Below, in pieces: positions 43,901-52,767 of a stretch of 64,000 nucleotides of DNA (within the stretch, counting starts at the first letter, position 1; each line of letters begins with the position of its first letter). The notes below the pieces were generated by a model, which had not been told where the DNA came from, made no database searches, and was given only the letters and a program-made list of their open reading frames with translations. The DNA comes from Sphingomonas_B tabacisoli (GTDB lineage Bacteria > Pseudomonadota > Alphaproteobacteria > Sphingomonadales > Sphingomonadaceae), in the NCBI RefSeq assembly GCF_042678385.1, contig NZ_JBHUDY010000001.1, positions 1,364,001-1,428,000 of the forward strand, read 5' to 3'. The position numbers were made by a program, and so were the translations under genes.

Positions 43901-44791
43901 CTATTCGTCGGACTGACCGGCCGATGCGAGCAAACCCTTCACCAACAGGCCGCGTTGCGCGAGCGCCGTCCGGTCCAGCGGCAAACGATAGAGGGCGCGC
44001 AGGAAAGACCTGTCGATCGAGGTCAGGTCGGTCGGGCCGCCGGTCTTGAAAAGGCTCAGGATCGATTGGGCCGGTGCTTCGTCGTTCGGCTGCACCTCGG
44101 CTAGCGCGATCAGCGACGCGAAGGCGGCGACGCTGTCGAGCGACGTGCCGGCCGCCCGATTGGCATCGATGATGATCGTCGCGCCTTTCAGCACGCGCAC
44201 CATCTGCGTGCTGACGATGCTGGAGCGATACTGAAAATGCACGTCGCCCGCCATCGGCACGCCGCCGGGTCCGTCGAGCTGGGCGAATGGCGGCTGTTCG
44301 TTGCCAGTGCCGGCCATCCCGTCCTTCGTTCGCGTGTCGGTTGCGTGCCACCAGCGGATCGGCGCATCGCCCGTAAGCAGGGCGGGACGGTCTTCTGCCG
44401 AAACTTCGGCCAGTTTGCCGGGCGCCTTGCGAGCGATCTCGCGGACGAGGGCAGCGCCGTCGCTGGCGAAGCTCAAGATCACGTTGGCACGGCATGGCTC
44501 TTTCGCGACGGCGATCTTGACGTCGCGCGCGACGACGTGGATCCGATCGGTGACGCGCTTTCCGATCTCCGGCGCCACTCCAAAGACGTGCGGGCAAATG
44601 GGCTCGACCCAGCGCGCAACCGGGCGCTCGGTGACGCCCATCTTTCGTACGAAGTCCTGCGCCTCCTTGCGGGCTTCCTCCGGCTTGCGGCCAATCACAT
44701 TGATCGTGTCTGAGCCGGATTGCTGCGCCGCGGCGGGGCAGGTCAGTGCGATCAGCGGCAGCAGCGAAAGGCGAAGAGCAGCAGCGTGCAT
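43901..44791 (-). CDS. Exported protein, unknown function
   Basis: This 296-residue protein has a Sec signal peptide (MHAAALRLSLLPLIALTCPAAAQ). The mature part has PEEARKEAQDFVRKMGVTE and ARWVEPICPHVFGVA, a type of sequence I have seen in sphingomonad exported proteins but cannot tie to a characterised family. Two Cys are in PICPHVFG and KEPCRAN. It has no CXXCH, so it is not a cytochrome. It lies between the glycan operon and the cytochrome operon, on the same strand, 55 bp downstream of the decaheme gene. Confidence 0.75.
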   Translation of the reverse strand: MHAAALRLSLLPLIALTCPAAAQQSGSDTINVIGRKPEEARKEAQDFVRKMGVTERPVARWVEPICPHVFGVAPEIGKRVTDRIHVVARDVKIAVAKEPCRANVILSFASDGAALVREIARKAPGKLAEVSAEDRPALLTGDAPIRWWHATDTRTKDGMAGTGNEQPPFAQLDGPGGVPMAGDVHFQYRSSIVSTQMVRVLKGATIIIDANRAAGTSLDSVAAFASLIALAEVQPNDEAPAQSILSLFKTGGPTDLTSIDRSFLRALYRLPLDRTALAQRGLLVKGLLASAGQSDE

Positions 44792-44846
44792 CAATCGTCC
44801 CCTTTGCGGCGATGCTTGCACAAGAGGTTGAAATTGCAAGCCTTGG

Positions 44847-47800
44847 CTACTCGACCCAATCCCGCATGTCGGGGGCGTCGAGCACCTTGTAGGGGATGCC
44901 CCGCGGGCCGAGGAACAGGCGCTCCATTTCCGCACGAGTGAAGGGGCGGGAGCCGAGGCGGCCGAACACGGCGATCTGGCCGCCCTGCTCGTCGACGGCG
45001 CGATCGCGGTCGAGGCCCTTGGAAAGCGCGAGCGCGGGCGAAGGCGTGTGCGCCCAGCCGATCAGCTCGGGCATCGGCGCGGGGCTGAAGCCGTAGAAAT
45101 TGGGCTGGCTTGCGGGGCTGGTGAGTTGCACGACTTTCAGCCCGTTCCGCCCGTCGGCGACATAGGCGAACAGCGAGGCGTTTGTGGAGCCGACGATCAC
45201 GTCCTCGGCATCGTTCAACTGGCCGCCGAATGTCTCCTTTCGGTAGATCGTCGGCGCGCCCGGACGGGTCACGTTCGCGATCACCAGCCCGTCACCCTTG
45301 CCGGCGATGTAGAGATAGGTGCGCGCGACATACATCTTGCGCGCATCGGCGAGCGGGATGGTGCCGTTCGGCACCGGCACGGGGGCAAGCATGTTGGTCA
45401 CGTCGAACAGCTTCACGCCGTCCCTGTCGCTGACCCAGAGGTAGCGGAACTGAATCGCCGAGGCCCGCGCGTCCTGCAGCGGGATTTCGGCCGCGAGCTT
45501 CGGATGCAGCGGGTCGTCGAGATCGACGACGGCCAGCCCGCGCGTTGTCGTGACATAGGCGATGTGGCCGGCGAGAGTGATATGCCGCGCGCCGTTAAGC
45601 GCCCCGCCGGGGTTCCAGGTGACCGCCCGCTTCAGGAAATTGTTGCGGAACTCGCCATCGGCCATGGTGGTGACGTTGACCAGGATCAGGCCCTCGTCCG
45701 CATCCGTCACCACCGCATAATTGTAGATCGGATGGAACGGCTGCTCCTGGTTCATCTCCCGCATTTCCCTGGTATTGCGAAGCGGGTTGATCGGCTGGTC
45801 GGTCGGCAGCGCCATGCAGGTCGCGTTGCGGGTCGCGACATGGGTGTCGTGGCCGAGACCGGAGAAGGGCGCGTTCACGACCGGCTCGGAGAAACCCTTG
45901 TTGCCGATCGAGGCGGCGTCATAGACGCGGAAGCCGCCCTTGCCTTCGGCGACATACATATATTCGCCGCGAAGCTGCAGGCATCCGACGCGGCCTACCG
46001 TGCCTTTCACGACGTTGCGGAACAGCTCCGGCGGGGTGCTCTCGCCGGACAGGTCCTTGTCGAAGCGGGTGCCCCGCGTCCAATCCTTCAGCTCGCGGCC
46101 GTTCTGCTCGACATGCGCCTTGTAATAGTCGGGATAGGCGTAGCGGTGGAGATAGGAGCCGATCACGGCCTGTGGCTCGTCCCATTCGGTGACGCGCACC
46201 GCCTCGAAGCCGCCCTCGAGCCCCGTCCAGGTGTTCATCCCGACGAAGTTCACGAAGTTGGTGCCGAGCAGCAGGAGCTGCGACATCGTCGCGTTGTTGT
46301 CGTCGTTCGCGGACAGGTGGCAGTCCGAGCAGGTCTTCGTCTCGGTCTTGCGCACGGTGTGCGGGAAGTGGGGCGCGAACGCCTGGGACGAGAAGCCGAT
46401 CGCGGAGATCGGCGCTTGTTGGATGTAGATGCGCTCGCGGTTGAGATTGGTGGATGACAGCACCAGCGCCGAGGACGAACGCACCGGGGCGATGATCATG
46501 CCTTTCGTGGTCTGGTGGCGGCCGAGCTGGAACATGTCGTCGCGCGCGACCTGCGGGTTGTAGGTCGCGAAGTTGCGTGTTTCCTCGCCCTCGAATTTGT
46601 GCGTCGAGGTCTTCCAGTTCGCCTCGATCGGCAAGTGGCAGCCGCCGCACGACGTTGTCCACGACAGGTGACAGGTGAAGCATGCCATCGTGTCTTCGCC
46701 ATGCGCGCGGTCGGCCTTGGCGACGCCGGTGCCGAACACGTACCGGCCGGTCTCCGCGCCGATCTTCGACATCAGCTTGGCGCGCGCCGCCTTGGCGTTG
46801 AAGCGTGGGTTGGAGCGATCGACCGAGTCCTTGACCAGGCTGACGCGCCATTCGAGCTTCGGGTCGACCACCGAGCGCTGTATCAACACCCGCTCGCCAT
46901 GTTCGTCCGTGCTCCATTCGAACCGGCGTTGGCCATTGGCGTTGCGGAGCAGGGCAAGATTGTTCCCGCTGGGCGGGGCAGCGGGGCCGGAGGTCAGCAG
47001 CGTCGGGTAATTATCGACGGTGCCGTGGCAATCCTTGCAGCCGATCTCGATCGCGTTGGCGACTTCGCCGTAGATCAGGCCGTTGCCGTGATTGTCCTGC
47101 GCAAAGTGGCAGTCGGCGCACTGCAGGCCCTTTTCGGCATGGATGTCCATCATATGGACGGTCTTGCCGGGATTGGTGCCGGGTTCGACGAATTTGCCTT
47201 CGCCGGCCTTGCGCCATTTCTCCGGATCGTCGGGCGACACCTTGGCGCCGTCCGCATCCAAGAGATTGCCTTCCTTGTCGCGCTTCAGGATCGCGCGGAA
47301 GTTCCAGCCGTGACCATGATAGTCGGCGAACTGCGTGTCCTTGAGCAGCGGGTTCAGGTCATAGACGTTGCGGAGGAATTCGAGGTCGCTCCACAGCCCG
47401 CGCGAGGCGGCGCCTTCCGGGTTGCGCTCGTTAGTCCGGCGCACTTCCTCGGCGGTTGGGTAATGCTGGTTCTTGAAGATGCGTTGGTAATCGGCGTCCG
47501 ACATGCCGGCGGGCTTCGGCGCCTTGTTCTCGGGTCCCGGCCACATGAACGGCGCGTCGGATTCGTAATCCCACATCGTGTAGCCGAGGTAGGAGTTCAG
47601 GAAGATGTTCGGCTGGTGCATGTGGCAGTTCATGCACTGCGCAGTCGGGATCGCGCGGGTGAAGCTGTGGCGGATCGGGTGGCCGCTTTCTTTGCGCTCC
47701 TCGGCGCCATAGGCCTTGATGCCGCCATGCGTCGGCTGGAGCTTGGCGGCGATGGTCGGATCGACGGTCGCGGTCTGTCCGTCGCGCCCGTATTGCGCAT

Positions 47801-48857
47801 AGGTCAGACTGTGCCGCGGCTCGCGGTCGTTCGCATAGACGACGTGGCAGCCTGCGCAGCCCGACTGGCGGTAGTCGCCGGGCTGATCGTTGGTGCCCAT
47901 GAACCACATGAACGGGTCGTTGAGGCGGGTCTTGTGGATGTTCAGCACCGGGATCGCGACCCGCAGGCCGGTGCCGGGGCCGCGGTTCGACTGCTTCAGG
48001 TCGGGCCGGCCCGGCTCGTCGAGCTTCTGGATCGAGCCGCTGGAGTTGGGCAGGCCGATCTCGGCGAAGCCGGAGCTGATCGTGCGGCCGCCGCGTTCGA
48101 ACACGCGGAAGATGTCGCTGGGCGGCATGACCGTCCAGGTCGGCAGCGGATAGAGGACGGGCAGGGCGCCGCGCCTCTTCTGCGCGTCGGTGATCGTGCC
48201 TGGCGGACTGCCGGCCGAGACGATCTTCGCCGGTTCGCCGGTGCGCGTGTAAGCTTCGCCGATGACGTAGTTTTTGAACGGGACGATGCCGTTGTTGTAC
48301 GAGGCGCCGCCGAAGAACATCGAGCCCGAGGCCATGATCGAGCGCTCGCCCGCCTCGATGATCTCCATGTGGCAGGCGCCGCACGATTCGCGTGCGACGC
48401 GATAATCGGACGGGTTGACGAAGCGGATGAACTCCGGCGCCTCGCGGTTCAGCAGCGTGTAGCCATGCTCGGGGTTCGCCGAGGACGGGAAGTGCCAGCT
48501 ATCGGGATAGCGCGGCAGCACATGCGCCTTGTCCCGGATCGCAATGTAGCGCGGGTCGGTCGCGGGCCAACTCGGATCGACCGCGTCGGCGACCGGCGTG
48601 CCGCCGTGGCAATCGACGCAGGCGAGCGCGACCGCGGGCGTCTCGTGCATCGTCGGCTGGTCGGATGCGGTGTGGCAGTTGGTGCAACCGGCATTCAGCC
48701 GCGCCATGTCGTCGGGCGTGCGGTCGCGCGGGGCTGGCGCGAAATGCGGATAGGTGCGCGCGACCGGCTTTTCGGCCGAGGACGCGATGAGCTGCGGCCC
48801 GATCAGCGCCGCGACAAGCAGGCCCAGGGCGGAAAGCAAGGCGTAGATGGCACGCAT
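44847..48857 (-). CDS. Decaheme c-type cytochrome with LVIVD beta-propeller domain
   Basis: This 1336-residue protein has an N-terminal signal/anchor (residues 1-27) and exactly ten CXXCH haem sites by my count: cysteines starting at residues 58, 80, 159, 334, 408, 580, 607, 726, 737 and 843. The region from about 950 to 1290 shows repeats (VAEGKGGFRVYD, VTTTRGLAVVDL, VSDRDGVKLFDV, IAGKGDGLVIAN) of LVIVD-type propeller blades. It should be exported and haem-loaded by the Ccm system. It may carry electrons at or beyond the outer membrane. ATG shares a base with the porin stop. Last gene of the operon. Confidence 0.92.
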   Translation of the reverse strand: MRAIYALLSALGLLVAALIGPQLIASSAEKPVARTYPHFAPAPRDRTPDDMARLNAGCTNCHTASDQPTMHETPAVALACVDCHGGTPVADAVDPSWPATDPRYIAIRDKAHVLPRYPDSWHFPSSANPEHGYTLLNREAPEFIRFVNPSDYRVARESCGACHMEIIEAGERSIMASGSMFFGGASYNNGIVPFKNYVIGEAYTRTGEPAKIVSAGSPPGTITDAQKRRGALPVLYPLPTWTVMPPSDIFRVFERGGRTISSGFAEIGLPNSSGSIQKLDEPGRPDLKQSNRGPGTGLRVAIPVLNIHKTRLNDPFMWFMGTNDQPGDYRQSGCAGCHVVYANDREPRHSLTYAQYGRDGQTATVDPTIAAKLQPTHGGIKAYGAEERKESGHPIRHSFTRAIPTAQCMNCHMHQPNIFLNSYLGYTMWDYESDAPFMWPGPENKAPKPAGMSDADYQRIFKNQHYPTAEEVRRTNERNPEGAASRGLWSDLEFLRNVYDLNPLLKDTQFADYHGHGWNFRAILKRDKEGNLLDADGAKVSPDDPEKWRKAGEGKFVEPGTNPGKTVHMMDIHAEKGLQCADCHFAQDNHGNGLIYGEVANAIEIGCKDCHGTVDNYPTLLTSGPAAPPSGNNLALLRNANGQRRFEWSTDEHGERVLIQRSVVDPKLEWRVSLVKDSVDRSNPRFNAKAARAKLMSKIGAETGRYVFGTGVAKADRAHGEDTMACFTCHLSWTTSCGGCHLPIEANWKTSTHKFEGEETRNFATYNPQVARDDMFQLGRHQTTKGMIIAPVRSSSALVLSSTNLNRERIYIQQAPISAIGFSSQAFAPHFPHTVRKTETKTCSDCHLSANDDNNATMSQLLLLGTNFVNFVGMNTWTGLEGGFEAVRVTEWDEPQAVIGSYLHRYAYPDYYKAHVEQNGRELKDWTRGTRFDKDLSGESTPPELFRNVVKGTVGRVGCLQLRGEYMYVAEGKGGFRVYDAASIGNKGFSEPVVNAPFSGLGHDTHVATRNATCMALPTDQPINPLRNTREMREMNQEQPFHPIYNYAVVTDADEGLILVNVTTMADGEFRNNFLKRAVTWNPGGALNGARHITLAGHIAYVTTTRGLAVVDLDDPLHPKLAAEIPLQDARASAIQFRYLWVSDRDGVKLFDVTNMLAPVPVPNGTIPLADARKMYVARTYLYIAGKGDGLVIANVTRPGAPTIYRKETFGGQLNDAEDVIVGSTNASLFAYVADGRNGLKVVQLTSPASQPNFYGFSPAPMPELIGWAHTPSPALALSKGLDRDRAVDEQGGQIAVFGRLGSRPFTRAEMERLFLGPRGIPYKVLDAPDMRDWVE

Positions 48858-50782
48858 CAGTAGGTAACGATCGCGTTCAGGAGGACCGAATAGAAGCGGT
48901 GGTCGCGCGGCTGGCTGGCGAACAGGTCCTTGAAGCCCGCACCCGGCTGCAGCAGCGCGCCGGAGAGGCGGAAGACGAGGTTCTGGTTGGCCTTGGGCCG
49001 CCAGGTCGCCGCCGCCGACAGGTCGAAGCCGATCGAATTCGGGATCGATCCCTCGACGCGCAGCGCCTGCAAAGTCGCCGTGTTCGCGAACCAGAGGTGA
49101 TTGGCGTTAAGCGTCAGCCGCGTCGTCGGCGTCAGGTCGAAATCGGCGCCCACCCCCAGCAGTGCAGTGCCGGGATTGTTGAAGTTGGACTGGCCTTGTT
49201 CCTTCGAGGAACGCAGATCATTCAGCAGCGCGTTGCGGCCGCTGAGGACCACCGCGCGGCCGCCTCCGGCGAATGGAATCGACTGACGGATGTAGTAGCT
49301 CGTGTCCGCGCCTGCGAAGATCGGGTTCTCGAAGATGGCGTCGAAGCCGCCTTCGACATTGTTATACGGCTTCTTGTCGCCGCTTGCGTACAGGCCGGAC
49401 AGGCGGACGCGGATCCAGTCGAAATCCATGCTGGCTTCGGCGGCGGCGAAATAGGCCTCTATCTTCGCCGCCTGCGAAGTGAAGAAGCTGTTCCGGTCCT
49501 CGCCGAACGCGCCATAGGCGGAGACGGTGAGATTCAGGCGGCCGAAATGGCCGTCGCCATTATAGCCGACGTAGACGACGTCGTACTCGCGCCCGCGCAG
49601 GTCTCCGAGAAGCGCGGGGCGAACGGGGAAGCCGTTGTCGTCCACCTCGATCCGCTTCTGCTCGCGGTTCATGTTGTAAACGACGGTGCCCTGGCTGGTG
49701 AAGCCGGGGACCGGGAAATCCTGCAGATAGGCGTTGGCGACGAATACGAAATCGTCGCGCGGCCGGTTGACCACCGAGTTGAGGCCGGAGTTGGTGTCTT
49801 TCTCAAGCCGCCAGAATGCCGCAAGATTGTACTGGAAGCGGTTGTTGTCGCGGTTGCCGAACAGGCGGATACCGAGCTGCTGGTCGTTGAACAGGAAACC
49901 GCGGAAATCGCTCTGGAACGGCTGGATGCCGATGCGGATCGAGTCGAAATCGTAGCGATCCGACGTGTTGCGGATGTGCTTGTCGATGAAGAGTTCCTGC
50001 ACGCCCAGGAACTGATCGAACCGATGCGGCGGCTTCGACGGCTGAACGAACAGCACGCGCCGTTCCGGCACCTGCACATAGTTGAGGTTGTAGGCGAGGC
50101 TGACCCGATACTCGATCTCGGGCGGCTTGTAAGCGGTGTAGCCCTTCGACAGCGAGAAGCCGCCGATGAAGGTCTGCGACAGCACCAGGCTGTAGGGGCG
50201 GCCGAACGTGTCGTTGCTGTCAGGCCGCGACGTAGTCTGGTTGCCGACCGGGATCGGAAAGCTGCGCGGCTCGACCACTGTGTCGGACGCAGCGTTGATC
50301 GTGAAGAACCAGTCCTCGTGGCTCAGGCCGAGGAATTTGGGCGTGCGGCAGGGCTTCTGGCCGGCTTCGCGGCGGCGCTCCTGCTCCTCGTCGGTCGGCA
50401 GGCAGAGCGGGCGGTCGCCCTTGTAGGTGTTCTGGTGATAGGGATCGAGGACGTCCTGCTTCACCAGGCCCAGCGTCTCGATCAGGCGCCAGCGATCCGG
50501 CACGGGAAACTGGTTGGCCGGAAACGCTTCGGGAGGCGGCGCGCGGACCGCGCCCGGATTGTCCTGCGTCACCTTGTCCGGCAGCACGCGCTGGATGACG
50601 CCGGGGCGGCGGCGGCCGTCGATCAAACCGTTGTCCGGCTGCTGCAGCGTCGCCGGATCGACCGGTTGCGCGGCGGCTTCGGGCATTGGCTCCGGAGGCG
50701 GCGGCGCGCCCGTCTCCGGCTGTGCCTGCCCCGCGAGCATCAGGGCCATCAGGGAGACGCCCGCCATCATATGCCTTGGCAC
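48857..50782 (-). CDS. Outer-membrane beta-barrel protein, porin partner of the cytochromes
   Basis: This 641-residue protein has a signal peptide (MMAGVSLMALMLAGQA), a Pro-rich periplasmic linker, then alternating beta-strand segments with many aromatic residues (YRVSLAYNLNYVQV, FQYNLAAFWRLEK, VVYVGYNGDGHFG). The final residue is Tyr (LLNAIVTY), as in barrels inserted by BAM. I assign no named family. In a cytochrome operon it could be the sheath of a porin-cytochrome conduit. It overlaps the lipoprotein gene by 16 nt. Confidence 0.82.
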   Translation of the reverse strand: MPRHMMAGVSLMALMLAGQAQPETGAPPPPEPMPEAAAQPVDPATLQQPDNGLIDGRRRPGVIQRVLPDKVTQDNPGAVRAPPPEAFPANQFPVPDRWRLIETLGLVKQDVLDPYHQNTYKGDRPLCLPTDEEQERRREAGQKPCRTPKFLGLSHEDWFFTINAASDTVVEPRSFPIPVGNQTTSRPDSNDTFGRPYSLVLSQTFIGGFSLSKGYTAYKPPEIEYRVSLAYNLNYVQVPERRVLFVQPSKPPHRFDQFLGVQELFIDKHIRNTSDRYDFDSIRIGIQPFQSDFRGFLFNDQQLGIRLFGNRDNNRFQYNLAAFWRLEKDTNSGLNSVVNRPRDDFVFVANAYLQDFPVPGFTSQGTVVYNMNREQKRIEVDDNGFPVRPALLGDLRGREYDVVYVGYNGDGHFGRLNLTVSAYGAFGEDRNSFFTSQAAKIEAYFAAAEASMDFDWIRVRLSGLYASGDKKPYNNVEGGFDAIFENPIFAGADTSYYIRQSIPFAGGGRAVVLSGRNALLNDLRSSKEQGQSNFNNPGTALLGVGADFDLTPTTRLTLNANHLWFANTATLQALRVEGSIPNSIGFDLSAAATWRPKANQNLVFRLSGALLQPGAGFKDLFASQPRDHRFYSVLLNAIVTY

Positions 50783-52767
50783 ACATTCTGGTCGGGCGTG
50801 TCGAGGAACGGCGCGAACGGGCAGTTGACGTAGCGCAGCCGCACGTCACGCCCGTCGCCCAGATGGACGACGACGCGGTCGGAGCGTTTGTCGGGCGCGG
50901 CGTGGCCGATCGCGCCGCCAACGCGCGCGCCGCCGTTCGCCAGGCCCAGGAAGCTGATCATGTCGTCCTGGTCGATGCCGTCACCGGAAATGCCGATCGC
51001 GCCGACCAAGGTGTTGCCGCGATAGATCGGCACGCCGCCGGGGAAAATCTGCAGGCCGTTGGCCAGCCGATTGAGGTTGGGCAGGCTGTCGGCGAGCTTG
51101 GTGCAGCGCTGCGGCGTGTCGATCGGGGCGTTCAGCGTCAGATAGGCAAGGTGCTCGCGCACATTGTCGATGATCAGCGCCGATTGCAGGCCCGTCGAGA
51201 AGGGGTTGAACTGCGCGATTGGGCGAGAGAGCGGACCGTTCGGCCGCTGAACCTCGCCGTCCGGGAAGAACGGCCGGGCGAGCAGGCCGACACCGCGATT
51301 TGAGTAGGCGACATTGCCGGTCAGCGCGGCGGGATCGCTCAGGAAGTTTCGCATCCGCGTCACGAACTGCGGCACTTCGGCGCTGAGCGCGGTCGAGAGC
51401 TGCTGCGCGGCGACCGGATTGGAGAAGAAGGCGACCGTCCGCGCCTTTTGCAACGACACGTCGATGCCGAACAGCGGCGCGTCAGGAGCGCGCACCAGCC
51501 CCAGCACCGATCCGAACGTGTCGACGACCGAGATCGAGACCTGCGCGCGGCTGTCGAGTGGCTGGCGGATCTGCGCCCGCGCGCGGCTCATGATCTTGAA
51601 CGCTTCCTCGAGCACCGCGCGGGCTTCTGCAGCGGTCAGCGGCTGGGCGACGACGCTGCCGTCGGTGCCGCCGCGGACCGGATAGCGGTCGTTGCCCGAC
51701 CCGTCGGACAGCACGAAGGCGTCCGGGTTGCTGAATTCCGCTGCGGTCGCGCGGCGGATGCCCGAGGCCTCGGTCCCGTAAACCGCACCCGCTCGGATCG
51801 AGAGGTCGACATAGTCGCGCACCGGGGCGAGCGAGCCGGCGCTGCCGATGATCGTCGAATAGGCGGGCGCCGCATACGGGTCCACGGCAAGGTCGCGCGG
51901 CAGAGCATCGCTGTAGCGCAGCAGCGTGCCGTCGACGGTGATCCGGTCCGCGCGGATTTCGAGCGGCGCCTCGAAGCCGGTCGTGCCGGCGAGGGCGATA
52001 TATTCCTCGTCGTTCTTCTCGATGTCGGTGATGTCGGGATCGAAGTCGTAAACCCCGTCTGCCATCACGCCGACGCCGCCGACCAGCACGCCGTTCTTGT
52101 AGAGCGGGAAGCCGCCCGCATCGGCGGAAAGACCGAGCGGCGATCGCTTCGGCCCGATCAGCGCGCGCGGGCCGCCGGTCGCGATAAAGCGCGTGTTGAG
52201 GTCGGAGCATGGCAGCGAGCTGAATTGCACGCCGAACAGCGGACCGCTTTCCAGCCCCACCGAGTCAGGGGCGGGCGGGAAGCGCTGCTGAACGATCTGG
52301 CTGGCCGTCCGGCTCGAAAAGGCATTGCCGCCGGACGACAGGTACGCGCCGGTGATGGCCTTGGCGATCGCGCCGCCCTCGGCCGGCACGATCAGGCCCT
52401 GCAGGTCGATGTCCTGGCCGTTCGGCGCGTCGGCGATCTTCAGGTTCTGCGGCGAGCCGTTCATGCGGAAGATGCCGAGCACGTTGCCGACCCGATCGAC
52501 GACCGCGATCACCGCGGGCCGGTTGCGCGCCTTCGCTTCGGCTACTGCGCGCGAGAAGATCGTTTGCACGTCGGCGACGCTGAGCGATTCGGCCGCGGGC
52601 GCGGTATAGACGGAGGTCGGCGTGGGCGTCGGTGGCGGCGTGGCGGCAGGCGAGGGCGATTTACCGCCGCCTCCGCACGAGGCAAGCAACAGCGACATCG
52701 CGGCGATCGCCGCGATGGAGCGGTGGGCGGCCATGCCGCACGAGGCAAGCAACTTACTCTTACGCAT
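50767..52767 (-). CDS. Lipoprotein with two GlcG/HbpS-like domains
   Basis: This 666-residue protein has a lipobox LLLASC (C31), so it is a likely lipoprotein; a second LLASC occurs at residues 6-10. Two HbpS/GlcG-type domains are visible: LSVADVQTIFSRAVAEA with VAVVDRVGNVLG, and LTAAEARAVLEEAFKI with VSVVDTFGSVLG. The family binds haem or other ligands in sensing systems. The C-terminal half repeats the GAIGISGDGIDQDD motif. It is probably outer-membrane anchored; start 52767 shares one base with the cytochrome stop. A shorter start at 52734 is also plausible. Confidence 0.82.
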   Translation of the reverse strand: MRKSKLLASCGMAAHRSIAAIAAMSLLLASCGGGGKSPSPAATPPPTPTPTSVYTAPAAESLSVADVQTIFSRAVAEAKARNRPAVIAVVDRVGNVLGIFRMNGSPQNLKIADAPNGQDIDLQGLIVPAEGGAIAKAITGAYLSSGGNAFSSRTASQIVQQRFPPAPDSVGLESGPLFGVQFSSLPCSDLNTRFIATGGPRALIGPKRSPLGLSADAGGFPLYKNGVLVGGVGVMADGVYDFDPDITDIEKNDEEYIALAGTTGFEAPLEIRADRITVDGTLLRYSDALPRDLAVDPYAAPAYSTIIGSAGSLAPVRDYVDLSIRAGAVYGTEASGIRRATAAEFSNPDAFVLSDGSGNDRYPVRGGTDGSVVAQPLTAAEARAVLEEAFKIMSRARAQIRQPLDSRAQVSISVVDTFGSVLGLVRAPDAPLFGIDVSLQKARTVAFFSNPVAAQQLSTALSAEVPQFVTRMRNFLSDPAALTGNVAYSNRGVGLLARPFFPDGEVQRPNGPLSRPIAQFNPFSTGLQSALIIDNVREHLAYLTLNAPIDTPQRCTKLADSLPNLNRLANGLQIFPGGVPIYRGNTLVGAIGISGDGIDQDDMISFLGLANGGARVGGAIGHAAPDKRSDRVVVHLGDGRDVRLRYVNCPFAPFLDTPDQNVCQGI
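52673..52753. repeat. In-frame duplication of the lipobox segment
   Basis: An 18-bp sequence (CCGCACGAGGCAAGCAAC on the plus strand) occurs at 52673-52690 and again at 52736-52753, 63 bp apart, a multiple of three. Both copies encode the LLASCG lipobox of the lipoprotein gene. It looks like an in-frame duplication, and leaves the true start of the protein uncertain. Confidence 0.6.

Noticed and set aside
46515..50833. Two long plus-strand open frames (782 and 644 residues) opposite the decaheme cytochrome and barrel genes.
   Set aside because: They are exact antisense to coding frames with clear haem motifs and signal peptides; high GC removes stop codons from the opposite strand. Their proteins are Arg/Ala/Val-rich with no family motifs.
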